A stretch of DNA of 64,000 nt from Chloracidobacterium sp. (lineage in GTDB: Bacteria; Acidobacteriota; Blastocatellia; Pyrinomonadales; Pyrinomonadaceae). Positions 7,955 to 16,927 of the stretch are shown here, piece by piece; the stretch's first letter is position 1, and each line of letters starts with the position of its first letter. Under the pieces are notes generated by a model. It ran no database searches and had not been told where the DNA came from. It saw nothing but the letters and a program-made list of their open reading frames with translations. Where the stretch lies: NCBI GenBank assembly GCA_016711345.1, contig JADJTD010000001.1:1922001-1986000 (forward strand). Direction: 5' to 3'. A program made the position numbers and the translations under genes.

Positions 7955-8422
7955 TTACCAACGATGATAAGCAGGATGGCCTTCTTTGACGGCGACGAAA
8001 ACACCTCGGCATGTATCGCAAACTTTTCCTCCGGCGATCAATTCTGCCTCTACGGTCGCTCTGTCCTCACTTGAATCAACAACACGCGCCTTTAGCGTGA
8101 TCGGGTCATCAACCGGAGTTGGACGCAGCAGTTTCACATGAAACTCTGCCGTCACCGTGCAGTCGGGTTTATCTTTGCCATCACGTTTCATCAAAAAATA
8201 TGTTGCAGCCCAATTTGAATGACAATCAAGCAAAGCTCCGATAATACCGCCGTTCAACATGCCCGGAAATGCCTGATGGTGCGGCTCGGCATGCCACGTT
8301 GCAACCACTTCGTCGCCATCTGGGAAACTATTTATGTGCAGGCCTTTATCGTTAGCAGGTCCGCAACCGAAACATATGCTCGAAGGCGAATATTCTTGCT
8401 GGAGCGAAAGATTATTTGTCAT
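7955..8422 (-). CDS. PaaI-like hotdog-fold thioesterase
   Basis: 155 residues with the 4HBT/PaaI hotdog core: HHQAFPGMLNGGIIGALLDCHSNWAA, where the conserved Asn-Gly-Gly and the acidic residue on the central helix are in place. The CFGCGPANDKGLH start is typical of a subgroup annotated as PaaI family thioesterases. Substrate is unknown; acyl-CoA hydrolysis is the family activity. Divergent from cstA at 8521 with about 98 bases between the starts. Confidence 0.85.
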   Translation of the reverse strand: MTNNLSLQQEYSPSSICFGCGPANDKGLHINSFPDGDEVVATWHAEPHHQAFPGMLNGGIIGALLDCHSNWAATYFLMKRDGKDKPDCTVTAEFHVKLLRPTPVDDPITLKARVVDSSEDRATVEAELIAGGKVCDTCRGVFVAVKEGHPAYHRW

Positions 8423-8520
8423 AAAAATATTGTCGAGGATTCAGTCTAAAAAATCGAGCATCGTAAACGGTTATCGGTTATTATTTAACAGCTATTTTCA
8501 GAACGGAAATTTAGATCTAT

Positions 8521-10206
8521 ATGCTTACGATAATTGCCATTGCGGTGATCGTCTGGCTCGTATTTGGCTATTTTGCTTACGGGCGATGGGTGGTGCGACA
8601 GTTCAATCTGGATGACAACCGCACCACACCGGCCAATGCTGTAAATGACGGCGAAGATTATGTGCCGACGCAGCCATTCTATCTTTTCGGACAGCATTTT
8701 TCGGCGATCGCGGCAGCGGGGCCAATAGCAGGGCCGATAATAGCGTGTCTTACGTTCGGCTGGCTGCCATGCCTGCTTTGGATAGCTCTTGGCGTGGTGC
8801 TGATAGGTGCGGTGCACGATTTTAGTGCGCTTGCATCGTCGGTTCGCCATGGAGCACAAAGCATTGCCGAGATCACACGCGAACGATTGGGCGGTGCTGC
8901 GGGACGGGCGTTGATGGTCTTTATTTGGATCGCACTTGTTTATGTAGCAGTCGCTTTCACCGACATTACGGCAGGAACATTCGTCTCGGGTGACGAATCG
9001 CTCCTTGGCGAAACGAGTTTTAATCCCGGCGGAGCAGTTGCGATGGCAAGCGTACTCTACCTTGGCCTTTCGATAGTCCTTGGCCTCACCGAACGCTTTC
9101 TCAAACCGCCGCTTTGGCTTGCGACAATTATTTTTGTCCCAGCAACATTTGCTCTCTCTTATCTGGGCACTCAGTTCTCGCATGTGTTGATATTCAGCCA
9201 CCAAACGTGGGCGATTTTGATAATGCTTTACTGCGTTGTTGCATCGATGCTGCCAGTCTGGGCGTTGCTGCAGCCACGCGGATATCTCGGCGGATTCGTG
9301 CTCTATGCGGCGATCGCGGTCGGCGTGATAGGTATATTTTTTGGCGGTTACACGATTCAGCAACCGGCGTTCAAATCTTTCGACGTCGGTGGGATGACGG
9401 GAATGCTATTCCCGTTTCTTTTCGTGACGATCGCGTGCGGAGCGTGTTCCGGTTTTCACGGCCTGGTTTGCTCGGGCACTACATCGAAACAGATCGACAA
9501 GGAATCACACACTCGTCCCATCGGCTATGGCGGGATGCTTGCCGAGGGCTTTGTCGCGTTTATAGCGCTAGTCACAGTAATGATCGCTTTTGGAGATTCG
9601 CTTGTCGGTCCTGACGGCAAGAATCTGCCTGCGGGAAAGATTTACGGCAACGGCATCGGTAATTTTTTGTCGCTTATTATTGGGAAAGAAAATCTGAAAT
9701 TTGCCGTTACATTTGGAGCGATGGCTTTCTCAACCTTTGTCTTCGACACACTTGATGTGACGATGCGTCTTGGTCGTTATCTGGTTCAGGAACTGCTCGG
9801 CATACCGGGACATTTGGGCGCCTTGATAGGAACCCTTGTTACCGTTTCATTACCACTTGCTCTGATCTTTCTCGCAAAACCAGGAAGCTATATTGAATTT
9901 TGGTCGCTGTTTGGCGCATCAAATCAACTGCTTGCAGCACTAACCTTATTGTCGATAACGGTTTGGCTTTACAAAGCAAGAAAGCGAATCGCGTTTACGC
10001 TTCTGCCGATGCTTTTTGTGTTGGTTATTACGCTGTGGGCACTCGGCGCGATGGTGATAGGCAATTTTCAGATGTCGTCGGGTTTTGACATCAAGTTGAT
10101 TAACGGCATTATGTCGCTGGCACTGATCGGGCTCGCGATCTTTTTGGTTATAAATGGAATTGTTAGGATACGAAGCGAACCAAATCTTAAGGCTGTTTCG
10201 GACTGA
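8521..10206 (+). CDS. cstA: Carbon starvation CstA family transporter
   Basis: 561 residues with about 15-16 hydrophobic segments. CstA-family signatures are present: FSAIAAAGPIAGPIIACLTFG near the start, CSGFHGLVCSGTTSKQI in the middle and the KPGSYIEFWSLFGASNQLLAA segment near the end. Characterised members import pyruvate or peptides; this is the shorter CstA form (E. coli members are about 700). It overlaps the convergent DUF4870-like gene by 20 bases at the 3' end. No btsSR-like sensor pair is adjacent. Confidence 0.92.
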   Translation: MLTIIAIAVIVWLVFGYFAYGRWVVRQFNLDDNRTTPANAVNDGEDYVPTQPFYLFGQHFSAIAAAGPIAGPIIACLTFGWLPCLLWIALGVVLIGAVHDFSALASSVRHGAQSIAEITRERLGGAAGRALMVFIWIALVYVAVAFTDITAGTFVSGDESLLGETSFNPGGAVAMASVLYLGLSIVLGLTERFLKPPLWLATIIFVPATFALSYLGTQFSHVLIFSHQTWAILIMLYCVVASMLPVWALLQPRGYLGGFVLYAAIAVGVIGIFFGGYTIQQPAFKSFDVGGMTGMLFPFLFVTIACGACSGFHGLVCSGTTSKQIDKESHTRPIGYGGMLAEGFVAFIALVTVMIAFGDSLVGPDGKNLPAGKIYGNGIGNFLSLIIGKENLKFAVTFGAMAFSTFVFDTLDVTMRLGRYLVQELLGIPGHLGALIGTLVTVSLPLALIFLAKPGSYIEFWSLFGASNQLLAALTLLSITVWLYKARKRIAFTLLPMLFVLVITLWALGAMVIGNFQMSSGFDIKLINGIMSLALIGLAIFLVINGIVRIRSEPNLKAVSD

Positions 10207-10813
10207 TCTTATCGTCGAGCCAGTTGGTAAGAGATTCTACGGATTCGATGTGAACGGGACGGCCTTTCCATGCCCTAAAAGCCCAGATAAACAACATTAC
10301 GGTCGTTAATATCTGAAAGATCAAATTGCCAACCTCAGCAAGTCCGGTAATATTGCCGACGATTCCGAGGATCGAAGTCACGATCAATATGCCGATATGT
10401 GCTGCAAGGCCTTGAGCAGCGTGAAACCGCACTTTTGTCTCTGTTCTCGGTACTAAAAAGAGTATCACCAATCCGGCAATCAGTCCGATATACCACGGAA
10501 TGTACGGAAGCGCAGTGAGAATGTTTTCAGGCAAGCCGACCTTGTCAACCTTTCGAGAGATCGATTGATCAAAATTGGCAAATCCAGCCGGACCGTAATT
10601 CGCCGGAACATACTGGCCGGTGTAAGGCGGTGCATAACCGGACGTATTTGTCTGCGTAAATTTGCGTGTTTGATCTTCGCTCGGCTCGGCAAATTGCCTT
10701 GTCTGAACTCCGTGTTTGTCGAGCACACTAGTAGCTACTTCCGCCTCAGCAGCGGCTTTTACCTTCTCCGGAAAGTCTGGATCTAGCGGGTTTGTATCGT
10801 ACTTAGTCGGCAT
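10187..10813 (-). CDS. DUF4870/Tic20-like membrane protein
   Basis: 208 residues. The first about 105 are hydrophilic, Pro/Thr/Tyr-rich and low complexity. Then come three hydrophobic segments: about 108-125 (ALPYIPWYIGLIAGLVILFL), 140-160 and 165-185. The PRTETKVRFHAAQGLAAHIG motif between helices one and two is typical of DUF4870/Tic20-like small membrane proteins. Function unknown. It converges on cstA with a 20-base overlap of coding ends. Confidence 0.75.
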   Translation of the reverse strand: MPTKYDTNPLDPDFPEKVKAAAEAEVATSVLDKHGVQTRQFAEPSEDQTRKFTQTNTSGYAPPYTGQYVPANYGPAGFANFDQSISRKVDKVGLPENILTALPYIPWYIGLIAGLVILFLVPRTETKVRFHAAQGLAAHIGILIVTSILGIVGNITGLAEVGNLIFQILTTVMLFIWAFRAWKGRPVHIESVESLTNWLDDKISPKQP

Positions 10814-10886
10814 CGCTAAAAATTCTACGACATTTTGAGATAATTAGTTCGAATAATTGTCGTGGCTGTTGTGATAACGATGGATC

Positions 10887-11165
10887 CTATATTGTTTTTC
10901 TCATCCACACGCCGTATATCAATGCTGTTGTAGCAACGACAAAACAAACCAATGCAAGGTGATCTTCTATAAACCAACGGCTATCAAACGTAGAATATAT
11001 GCCAAATACTATTTTCCCAGTATCGGATTTAGCAGAACCACCTCCGGTCCATTCATCAAATGTTGCTCGTCGGATAGTATCGGCACGCAAAAACAAAAAC
11101 GCACTTGCACTGTATACCGCGACAGATATTAGCAAGAACATTATCGACTTTCGCCTTTTGGTCAA
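10887..11165 (-). CDS. Hypothetical membrane protein with two helices
   Basis: 92 residues with two hydrophobic helices (about 8-28 and 68-87) and a soluble loop of about 38 residues containing FDEWTGGGSAKSD. Its ATG overlaps the aspS stop codon (ATGA, 11162-11165), so it is translationally coupled to aspS. I do not recognise a family. Confidence 0.6.
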   Translation of the reverse strand: MTKRRKSIMFLLISVAVYSASAFLFLRADTIRRATFDEWTGGGSAKSDTGKIVFGIYSTFDSRWFIEDHLALVCFVVATTALIYGVWMRKTI

Positions 11166-12970
11166 TCGGTAACCTCGATCCCTAATTCTTTTAACTGTGA
11201 AACATCAACCTCACCAGGTGAATCCATCATCAGGTCTTGTGCAGATGCGGTTTTTGGAAATGCCATTACGTCGCGAATATTCTCGGTACCGCATAGTATC
11301 ATGCACGTTCGCTCGATACCGGCTGCGAAACCTCCATGCGGCGGCGTGCCATATTCCAATGCGTCAAGGAAAAAACCAAATCGCTCGCGTGCCTTTTCCG
11401 GTGATAACCCAAGGGCCTTGAAATTCAAAGCCTGTATTTCTTTCTGGTGAATTCGGATCGAACCGCCCGCACATTCATAACCGTTTATGACGGCGTCGTA
11501 TGCCTTTGCCCTAACCTGTCCAAGCAAATGATGCTGTGAGGGGTCGTTGACCGCCGTCTTAAACATTTCGAGATCTTCGTCCATCGGCGACGTGAAGGGA
11601 TGATGTGCAGCAATATAAGCATCATTTTCTTCATCGTGCTCAAACATTGGAAACTCTGTGACGATCAGCGGTTTGTACGCGCTGCGATCAATAAGATTTT
11701 CGTTACGGGCGATCTCATTTCGCAATGCGCCAAGAGATGCAGCGACGACAGATCTTTTCCCGGCTACGATCAGCACCAAATCGTCTTTGTGTGCTCCCGC
11801 AGCAGCAACCAACTCACCGATCTTTGGAGCTCCCATGATCTTGAGTAGCGATGAGGTGGTTTCGTCACAAACTTTGATCCAAGCAAGTGCGCTTGCTCCG
11901 TAACGTTTCACGAATTCCTGCAGCTCGTCGAGCTGTTTTCGCGAGTAATCTGCCTTGCCTTTGACGACAATGCACTTGATCTGGCCATTCGCCTTAAGCG
12001 TGTCTGCAAACGGTGCAAAATCCGTATCTCTAAGCTCTTCACTCAGGTCGACCAACTCCATCTCAAAACGCAGATCAGGCTTGTCGCTGCCGTATCGCTG
12101 CATTGCCTCGGCGTGCGTCATTCGCGGCCACTCGGCGGGCAATTCGACATCGATCAGCTTAAAGACATGGTTGAACATGCCCTGTATTTCGCGATATGCC
12201 ATTTCCTGGTTTGCAAACGACATCTCCATATCGAGCTGCGTAAATTCCGGTTGGCGGTCGGCCCTGAGGTCTTCGTCGCGAAAACAACGAGCGATCTGAT
12301 AATACTTGTCAAAACCCGAGATCATCGTCAGTTGTTTGAGTATCTGAGGTGATTGTGGCAACGCAAAGAACTTACCAGAGTGAATACGCGACGGAACAAT
12401 AAAATCTCTCGCGCCCTCCGGCGTTGATTTGAGCAATATAGGTGTTTCGATCTCGATAAAGCCGCGTTCGTCAAAATACTCGCGTATCGACGCAACTGCC
12501 TTAGCACGAGTGCGAATATTGTGCTGCAACTGTGGCCTTCTGAGGTCAAGATAGCGGTATTTCAAACGAGTGTCCTCAGCGGCGAGATTCTCACTGCCAG
12601 CCACCTCGAGTTGAAATGGAAGAACATTGGCATCGTTCAGAATGAGAATTTCGCTGACTTTCACCTCGATCTCGCCAGTCGGCAGCTTAGCGTTCTTAGC
12701 ACCTTCGTCACGCCGGACGACCTCGCCTTTCACGGCGATCACGAATTCGCCGCGCAGGTTCTTTGCCTTAGCATGAGCCTCGGCGGCGGTCTCGGCGCTC
12801 ACTACAACCTGCGTTACACCGTCGCGGTCACGCAGATCGATGAAAGTAAAGACACCAAAATCACGCTTTTTCGCAACCCAACCCATCAGCACGACTTGCG
12901 TACCAACCTGTGTTTCACGCAACTCGCCGCAAGTGTGAGATCTCTCTAAATTTCCTAAAACATCGAGCAT
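11162..12970 (-). CDS. aspS: Aspartyl-tRNA synthetase
   Basis: 602 residues, the length of bacterial-type AspRS with its GAD insertion. The N-terminal OB-fold (RSHTCGELRETQVGTQVVLMG, FIDLRDRDGVTQVV), class II motif 2 (CFRDEDLRADRQPEFTQLDMEM) and motif 3 (GFAAGIERTCMIL) are present. Motif 1 carries IETPILLKSTPEGARDF. A Rho-independent terminator ends directly at the start codon, leaving no room for a ribosome site or a normal promoter after it. aspS is therefore either read through from cdsA and attenuated, or translated from a near-leaderless transcript. The next gene overlaps by 4 bases. Confidence 0.96.
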   Translation of the reverse strand: MLDVLGNLERSHTCGELRETQVGTQVVLMGWVAKKRDFGVFTFIDLRDRDGVTQVVVSAETAAEAHAKAKNLRGEFVIAVKGEVVRRDEGAKNAKLPTGEIEVKVSEILILNDANVLPFQLEVAGSENLAAEDTRLKYRYLDLRRPQLQHNIRTRAKAVASIREYFDERGFIEIETPILLKSTPEGARDFIVPSRIHSGKFFALPQSPQILKQLTMISGFDKYYQIARCFRDEDLRADRQPEFTQLDMEMSFANQEMAYREIQGMFNHVFKLIDVELPAEWPRMTHAEAMQRYGSDKPDLRFEMELVDLSEELRDTDFAPFADTLKANGQIKCIVVKGKADYSRKQLDELQEFVKRYGASALAWIKVCDETTSSLLKIMGAPKIGELVAAAGAHKDDLVLIVAGKRSVVAASLGALRNEIARNENLIDRSAYKPLIVTEFPMFEHDEENDAYIAAHHPFTSPMDEDLEMFKTAVNDPSQHHLLGQVRAKAYDAVINGYECAGGSIRIHQKEIQALNFKALGLSPEKARERFGFFLDALEYGTPPHGGFAAGIERTCMILCGTENIRDVMAFPKTASAQDLMMDSPGEVDVSQLKELGIEVTD

Positions 12971-13010
12971 AAAAATAAAAACGCCTTTCGATTTATGACA
13001 ACGAAAGGCG
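12971..13010 (-). terminator. Rho-independent terminator abutting the aspS start
   Basis: On the minus strand, CGCCTTTCG (13010-13002) and CGAAAGGCG (12990-12982) form a perfect 9-bp stem with an 11-base loop, followed by TTTTTATTTTT (12981-12971). The T-run ends one base before the aspS ATG (12970). It ends the uppS-cdsA transcript and may attenuate aspS. Confidence 0.85.
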
Positions 13011-13080
13011 GCACGCTAAGAATTAACGTACTCGCCAGTCAATTATTGTCATTAAACCGAATAAAGGCGTACATAAAACC

Positions 13081-13920
13081 TTAAAAATAGAACCGAGCAA
13101 AATAATACAGGATTGGCGCTCCGAAAAGCAAACTATCAAGCCGATCAAGGAATCCGCCGTGGCCCGGCAGAATGCTTGCCGCGTCCTTTGTTTTTGAGCC
13201 GCGTTTCATGGCGCTTTCAGCAAGATCGCCTAGTACACCAGCGGCAGCAAGCACTATTGCAAGCGGTATCGACCATTGAAGAGGCAGTTCCTGAAAGAAG
13301 GAGAGCGAAGCAATTGCCGCACAGCCAGCCGCCAGCAAAAGGCCGCCGATGAGGCCTTCGACGGTCTTACCCGGAGAGATCGTTGGAGCAAGTTTATGTT
13401 TGCCAAATGCACTGCCCGCAAAATATGCACCGATATCAGATCCGAACAAGACAAGAAAAAAGTAGCCTAAAAGGTGTGTCGATAAATTTGGAAAATTTTC
13501 AAAACCCACACGCATCGCGACGAGAAAACCACCGAGAAACGCTATATATAAAACACCGAGCACCGTTACACCGATGCCCGTTAGCATCTTTGAAAAATCC
13601 TTCTGAAACCGAAACATCTGCGTGATCAGGGCCAGCATAACGAACAAGGCCAACATTATGATCAGCAGATCAGGAGCCTTTGCCGGTGCATCGACAGCAA
13701 AGCCCATAAACAAAGCAACCGAACCTAGATAACCTATCGATGCATCCGCCTTTAGCTCAAGCTTTTTTGTAAACGAATAAAATTCAAAAAGCCCCGCCGC
13801 AATTGCGAACGCTGCGATGCCAACAAAAAGCCAGACAGTCTCCGGTATATAAGACGGCAAAACGATCGATGCGATAATGATCGGCAGGGCAATGGCGGCT
13901 GTTAAAATTCGAGTCTTCAT
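13081..13920 (-). CDS. cdsA: Phosphatidate cytidylyltransferase (CDP-diglyceride synthase)
   Basis: 279 residues with about eight membrane helices. Makes CDP-diacylglycerol from phosphatidate and CTP, the branch point for membrane phospholipids. The C-terminal family signature is visible (GDLAESAMKRGSKTKDAASI then LPGHGGFLDRLDSLLF), along with SPGKTVEGLIGG. Starts 5 bases after the uppS stop, the usual uppS-cdsA order. A terminator follows at 13010-12971. Confidence 0.95.
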   Translation of the reverse strand: MKTRILTAAIALPIIIASIVLPSYIPETVWLFVGIAAFAIAAGLFEFYSFTKKLELKADASIGYLGSVALFMGFAVDAPAKAPDLLIIMLALFVMLALITQMFRFQKDFSKMLTGIGVTVLGVLYIAFLGGFLVAMRVGFENFPNLSTHLLGYFFLVLFGSDIGAYFAGSAFGKHKLAPTISPGKTVEGLIGGLLLAAGCAAIASLSFFQELPLQWSIPLAIVLAAAGVLGDLAESAMKRGSKTKDAASILPGHGGFLDRLDSLLFGAPILYYFARFYF

Positions 13921-13925
13921 TTTAG

Positions 13926-14705
13926 CTATTTGGGCTTTACATCACCGAAGCGGCGCTCACGTTTTTGGTAATCAATGATCGCCTCAAAAACCTCAGGACG
14001 CCGAAAGTCCGGAAAAAAGGTTGGCGTGACGTATATCTCACTATAGGCGAGTTGCCACAATAGAAAATTTGAAATTCGAAATTCGCCGCTAGTTCGGATC
14101 AACAGATCAACCTCCGGCAAACCGTGCGTATAGAGATTGCGATTGATGTCGTCCTCGGTCAAATGGTCTATCACGTCGTTACGGCGTTCGATGTCGGCAA
14201 ATGCAAGCCGCGCTGCACGGACGATCTCGGCCCGCGCTCCGTAATTGAGAGCGACGTTCATAACCATGCCGGAGTTTTTCGCCGTCGTTTCAGTTGCTGT
14301 CGCAATCTCTCTTTGCACATCGTCGGGAAGGCCTAAAATGTCGCCCATAGCCTGAAAGCGAATATTATTAGCGTTAACCTCTTTCAATTCGCTTCGGATA
14401 AAACGCTTGAGCATCTGCATCAGGCCTGTTATCTCTGTGCGGGGCCGCTTCCAGTTTTCGGTCGAAAAGGCGTAGAGAGTGACTGCCTTTATTTCGAGTC
14501 TGCGACAGGTATCAATGATCGCCCTTACCGATTCCGATCCGGCACGGTGCCCGAAAATGCGAGGCTTTCCACGTTGCTTTGCCCAACGCCCATTCCCGTC
14601 CATTATGACAGCGATGTGTTGCGGCAAACGCGCTTTGTCGATCGCAGCCAATAACTTGGCTTCGGCAGAATCGGGCTTAACGATACCGGCAAAATTCTCG
14701 TACAT
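13926..14705 (-). CDS. uppS: Isoprenyl (undecaprenyl) diphosphate synthase
   Basis: 259 residues. Cis-prenyltransferase making the C55 lipid carrier for peptidoglycan and other envelope polymers. The catalytic region HIAVIMDGNGRWAKQRGKPR and HRAGSESVR are intact, as are LYAFSTENWKRP and the C-terminal LLIRTSGEFRISNFLLWQLA and SEIYVTPTFFPDF. The first 28 residues extend beyond the core. Forms an operon with cdsA. A palindromic repeat (14714-14776) separates it from the upstream DUF952 gene. Confidence 0.96.
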   Translation of the reverse strand: MYENFAGIVKPDSAEAKLLAAIDKARLPQHIAVIMDGNGRWAKQRGKPRIFGHRAGSESVRAIIDTCRRLEIKAVTLYAFSTENWKRPRTEITGLMQMLKRFIRSELKEVNANNIRFQAMGDILGLPDDVQREIATATETTAKNSGMVMNVALNYGARAEIVRAARLAFADIERRNDVIDHLTEDDINRNLYTHGLPEVDLLIRTSGEFRISNFLLWQLAYSEIYVTPTFFPDFRRPEVFEAIIDYQKRERRFGDVKPK

Positions 14706-14713
14706 AAAACTGA

Positions 14714-14776
14714 AACCACAGATTAACTCGAATAGAAAAACCCATTATCTGTGTCTATCTGCGTTCATCTGTGGTT
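14714..14776. repeat. Palindromic repeat of the CCACAGAT type
   Basis: AACCACAGATTAAC (14714-14727) and GTTCATCTGTGGTT (14763-14776) are inverted with one mismatch, enclosing ATCTGTGTCTATCTG. This resembles the CCACAGAG palindromes elsewhere in the window in architecture and in its CCACAGA core. Its right end overlaps the stop codon of the DUF952 gene. Confidence 0.65.
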
Positions 14777-15068
14777 AATTTCTTTCTGTCACTGAGACGA
14801 TCGCGTCTCGATTTATCGGACCGTAAATATGCGGATAGACCTCGCTATTTGTCGATGGTTCTTTGATCATCCGCGACATCAAACGTTCCGGATCGATCTC
14901 AAGTATCACCAACTGATCCTTGTCACCGTAATATCTTTCGATCACGCCATCAAGCTGCTCGGCAAAACTGCAATGTATGAAACCTTCTGTTTCAAGGCTC
15001 GGCGCTTTATAAAGATCGCCCTCAAAAGCGGCCCAAATCTCTGGCAAAACTATATGATAAATGAACAT
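14775..15068 (-). CDS. DUF952 family protein
   Basis: 97 residues from the ATG at 15066-15068; a start 21 bases upstream would overlap the truA stop. The patterns MFIYHIVLPEIWAAF, the EGFIHCSFAEQLDGV core and the C-terminal YPHIYGPINRDAIV are those of DUF952, a small ADP-ribosyltransferase-like fold family of unknown activity. It follows truA by about 7 bases in the pyrE-ASCH-truA run. Its stop codon lies inside the palindromic repeat. Confidence 0.85.
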   Translation of the reverse strand: MFIYHIVLPEIWAAFEGDLYKAPSLETEGFIHCSFAEQLDGVIERYYGDKDQLVILEIDPERLMSRMIKEPSTNSEVYPHIYGPINRDAIVSVTERN

Positions 15069-15075
15069 TTTCAAG

Positions 15076-15831
15076 TTAGTCGTATTCAACGCGATACAGC
15101 GTCAGACCTTGTGCCGAGGCGGTTTTGCCTGCCAGACTGCGGTCGCCTGTGACAATTGCCGTCTGAATTGTATCAGAATCCTTTTCGCCACGCCCGACCT
15201 CGATCATCGTACCGACGATCGAGCGAACCATGTACCTCAAAAAGCCGCTCGCACTGATCCGAAACTCGATCATTAAACCCTGCGCCCGATCATCCCAACT
15301 TGATTCGACCGTAAAATCGAGTATATTGCGCACACGGCTTTCGCCATCCGATTTTGCCGAGGCAAATGCTGTCCAGTCGTGTTCGCCGAGAAACAGCCTA
15401 GCCGTTTCATTCATACGGGGAACATCGAGCGGCCGCGATTCGTGATGTGCATAGCGCCGCCAGAACGGTGAGATCACCGGCGCGTTTATTACTCGATAAA
15501 TATATGTTTTTCTTTTTGCCGAAAACCGAGCGTGAAACTCGTCCGGCGCTTTTTCGGCCTTTAGTATCCGAATATCGCGCCACATATTGCCGTTGATCGC
15601 GTGTTTGAGCTTTTCAGGTGTAAATTTGCTTCCATCAAGGCGAACGTTTGCCACCTGTCCTTCAGCGTGAACCCCTGCGTCCGTCCGTCCAGAACCAACG
15701 ACAGCAACCTCGGTGTCCGCAAGCATACCGATCACGCGTTCAAGCTCGCCCTGAATGGTGCGGTCATTTTCCTGCACTTGCCAGCCGTGAAAATCCGTTC
15801 CGTCGTACTGAATAAGAAGTTTATGATTCAT
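15076..15831 (-). CDS. truA: tRNA pseudouridine(38-40) synthase
   Basis: 251 residues, usual length. Isomerises uridines 38-40 in the tRNA anticodon arm. The catalytic motif is GSGRTDAGVHAEGQVA with the conserved Asp, preceded by QYDGTDFHGWQVQ. FLRYMVRSIVGTMIEVGRG marks the C-terminal RNA-binding face. The start overlaps the ASCH gene stop by 4 bases (ATGA), indicating translational coupling. Confidence 0.95.
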   Translation of the reverse strand: MNHKLLIQYDGTDFHGWQVQENDRTIQGELERVIGMLADTEVAVVGSGRTDAGVHAEGQVANVRLDGSKFTPEKLKHAINGNMWRDIRILKAEKAPDEFHARFSAKRKTYIYRVINAPVISPFWRRYAHHESRPLDVPRMNETARLFLGEHDWTAFASAKSDGESRVRNILDFTVESSWDDRAQGLMIEFRISASGFLRYMVRSIVGTMIEVGRGEKDSDTIQTAIVTGDRSLAGKTASAQGLTLYRVEYD

Positions 15832-16295
15832 TTTGGATTGGGATACAAAAGTAGAAAACGCTCACAGCATACAAGCGACCGTTTATTAAAATCGATGCTA
15901 AGCTCGGCGGCTTCGCGTGTGAAATAACGCCAATGCACGTCTCTCCAATATTCCAACGACTGGTCGCCTTCGCCTTCATCTGCGGCAAACTGGGCGTCAA
16001 CCTCTTCAAACGGCAAATGCTTTATCTCAACGGTTTGGATCACACACAATGGAACGCCGTGAAAATCAGTGACGACGCTGTAGCCATCGGGTATCGGCGC
16101 TTCTTCGGGTTTGAGGTCATTGACCGCGACTAGACTCGCGGTCGCAAATTTTTTACTTTCGATGACGAGCTGCGCAAGTTCCAAAGCCATTTCCGCTGTG
16201 TTGCCAAAAAACCAGGCCTGAAAAGGCGTGTCCTTCAGGATCGCCGGATTTAGTATAAGAAATTCGTTCCAATATTTCTGAACGTCAGCATTCAT
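15828..16295 (-). CDS. ASCH domain protein
   Basis: 155 residues. The core AWFFGNTAEMALELAQLVIE, KKFATASL, GVPLCVIQTVEIKHLPFEEV and the acidic EGEGDQSLEYWRDVHWRYF stretch are the hallmarks of the ASCH superfamily (YhfF/DUF984-like), related to PUA domains and thought to bind RNA or modified nucleosides. Characterised homologues include N4-acetylcytidine amidohydrolases, but that activity cannot be assigned here. The start codon overlaps the pyrE stop by one base (TAATG) and its stop overlaps truA, so pyrE, this gene and truA are co-transcribed. Confidence 0.85.
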   Translation of the reverse strand: MNADVQKYWNEFLILNPAILKDTPFQAWFFGNTAEMALELAQLVIESKKFATASLVAVNDLKPEEAPIPDGYSVVTDFHGVPLCVIQTVEIKHLPFEEVDAQFAADEGEGDQSLEYWRDVHWRYFTREAAELSIDFNKRSLVCCERFLLLYPNPK

Positions 16296-16855
16296 TACAT
16301 GCGGCTTCCTGGTTTTACGGCCTCGGTGCCGGCTGCACAGAGCGGACAGTCTTCGGGCGTGTAACTTGGCACATCGAGACTAACGAGCGAGACACGCGGA
16401 ACTCCGACATCCGCCGAGCCGTTTGAACGATCAATTATAGATGCTGCGGCCATTACGGTTGCTCCGTGCTTTTCCAAAGCTTCAATGCATTCGCGTGTCG
16501 ATCCGCCGGTTGTTATCACGTCTTCGACAACTAAAATTCGCTCACCTTCTTTAACAGAAAAGCCGCGCCTAAGCGTCATTACGCCATTTTCTCTTTCTGT
16601 CCAGATGAATCGAACGCCGAGGGCCTGAGCAGTTGCAAATCCGATCACAAGCCCGCCGATCGCGGGCGACGCGACTGTGTCGATAGCATCGCCGGTAAAA
16701 TTTCCGGCTATCATTTCACCAAACGCGGCGGCATCTGACGGATGTTGTAGTGCCAAAGCGCATTGCAGATACTTAGGGCTGTGCAAGCCGCTCGACAACA
16801 CAAAATGCCCCTCGAGCAAGGCATTGGTTTCCTTAAATTGGTCTAATATCTCCAT
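16295..16855 (-). CDS. pyrE: Orotate phosphoribosyltransferase
   Basis: 186 residues. Transfers orotate to PRPP to give OMP in pyrimidine synthesis. The PRPP-binding motif RILVVEDVITTGGSTREC is intact, and the N-terminal GHFVLSSGLHSPKYLQCAL is the orotate-binding signature of the bacterial dimeric form. First gene of the leftward run pyrE-ASCH-truA-DUF952; the short AT-rich space to the divergent exonuclease gene (16856-16927) should hold both promoters. Confidence 0.95.
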   Translation of the reverse strand: MEILDQFKETNALLEGHFVLSSGLHSPKYLQCALALQHPSDAAAFGEMIAGNFTGDAIDTVASPAIGGLVIGFATAQALGVRFIWTERENGVMTLRRGFSVKEGERILVVEDVITTGGSTRECIEALEKHGATVMAAASIIDRSNGSADVGVPRVSLVSLDVPSYTPEDCPLCAAGTEAVKPGSRM

Positions 16856-16927
16856 CCTAACTATATTTCTTCAAAAAACTCAACGAACTCTATAAACTCT
16901 AGTAACTCTTCTGCTAAACTCTTCCTG

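Noticed and set aside
8485..9363. 292-residue leftward frame opposite cstA
   Set aside because: Charged, Cys/Arg-rich translation with no domain; cstA on the other strand is a clear family member covering the same bases.
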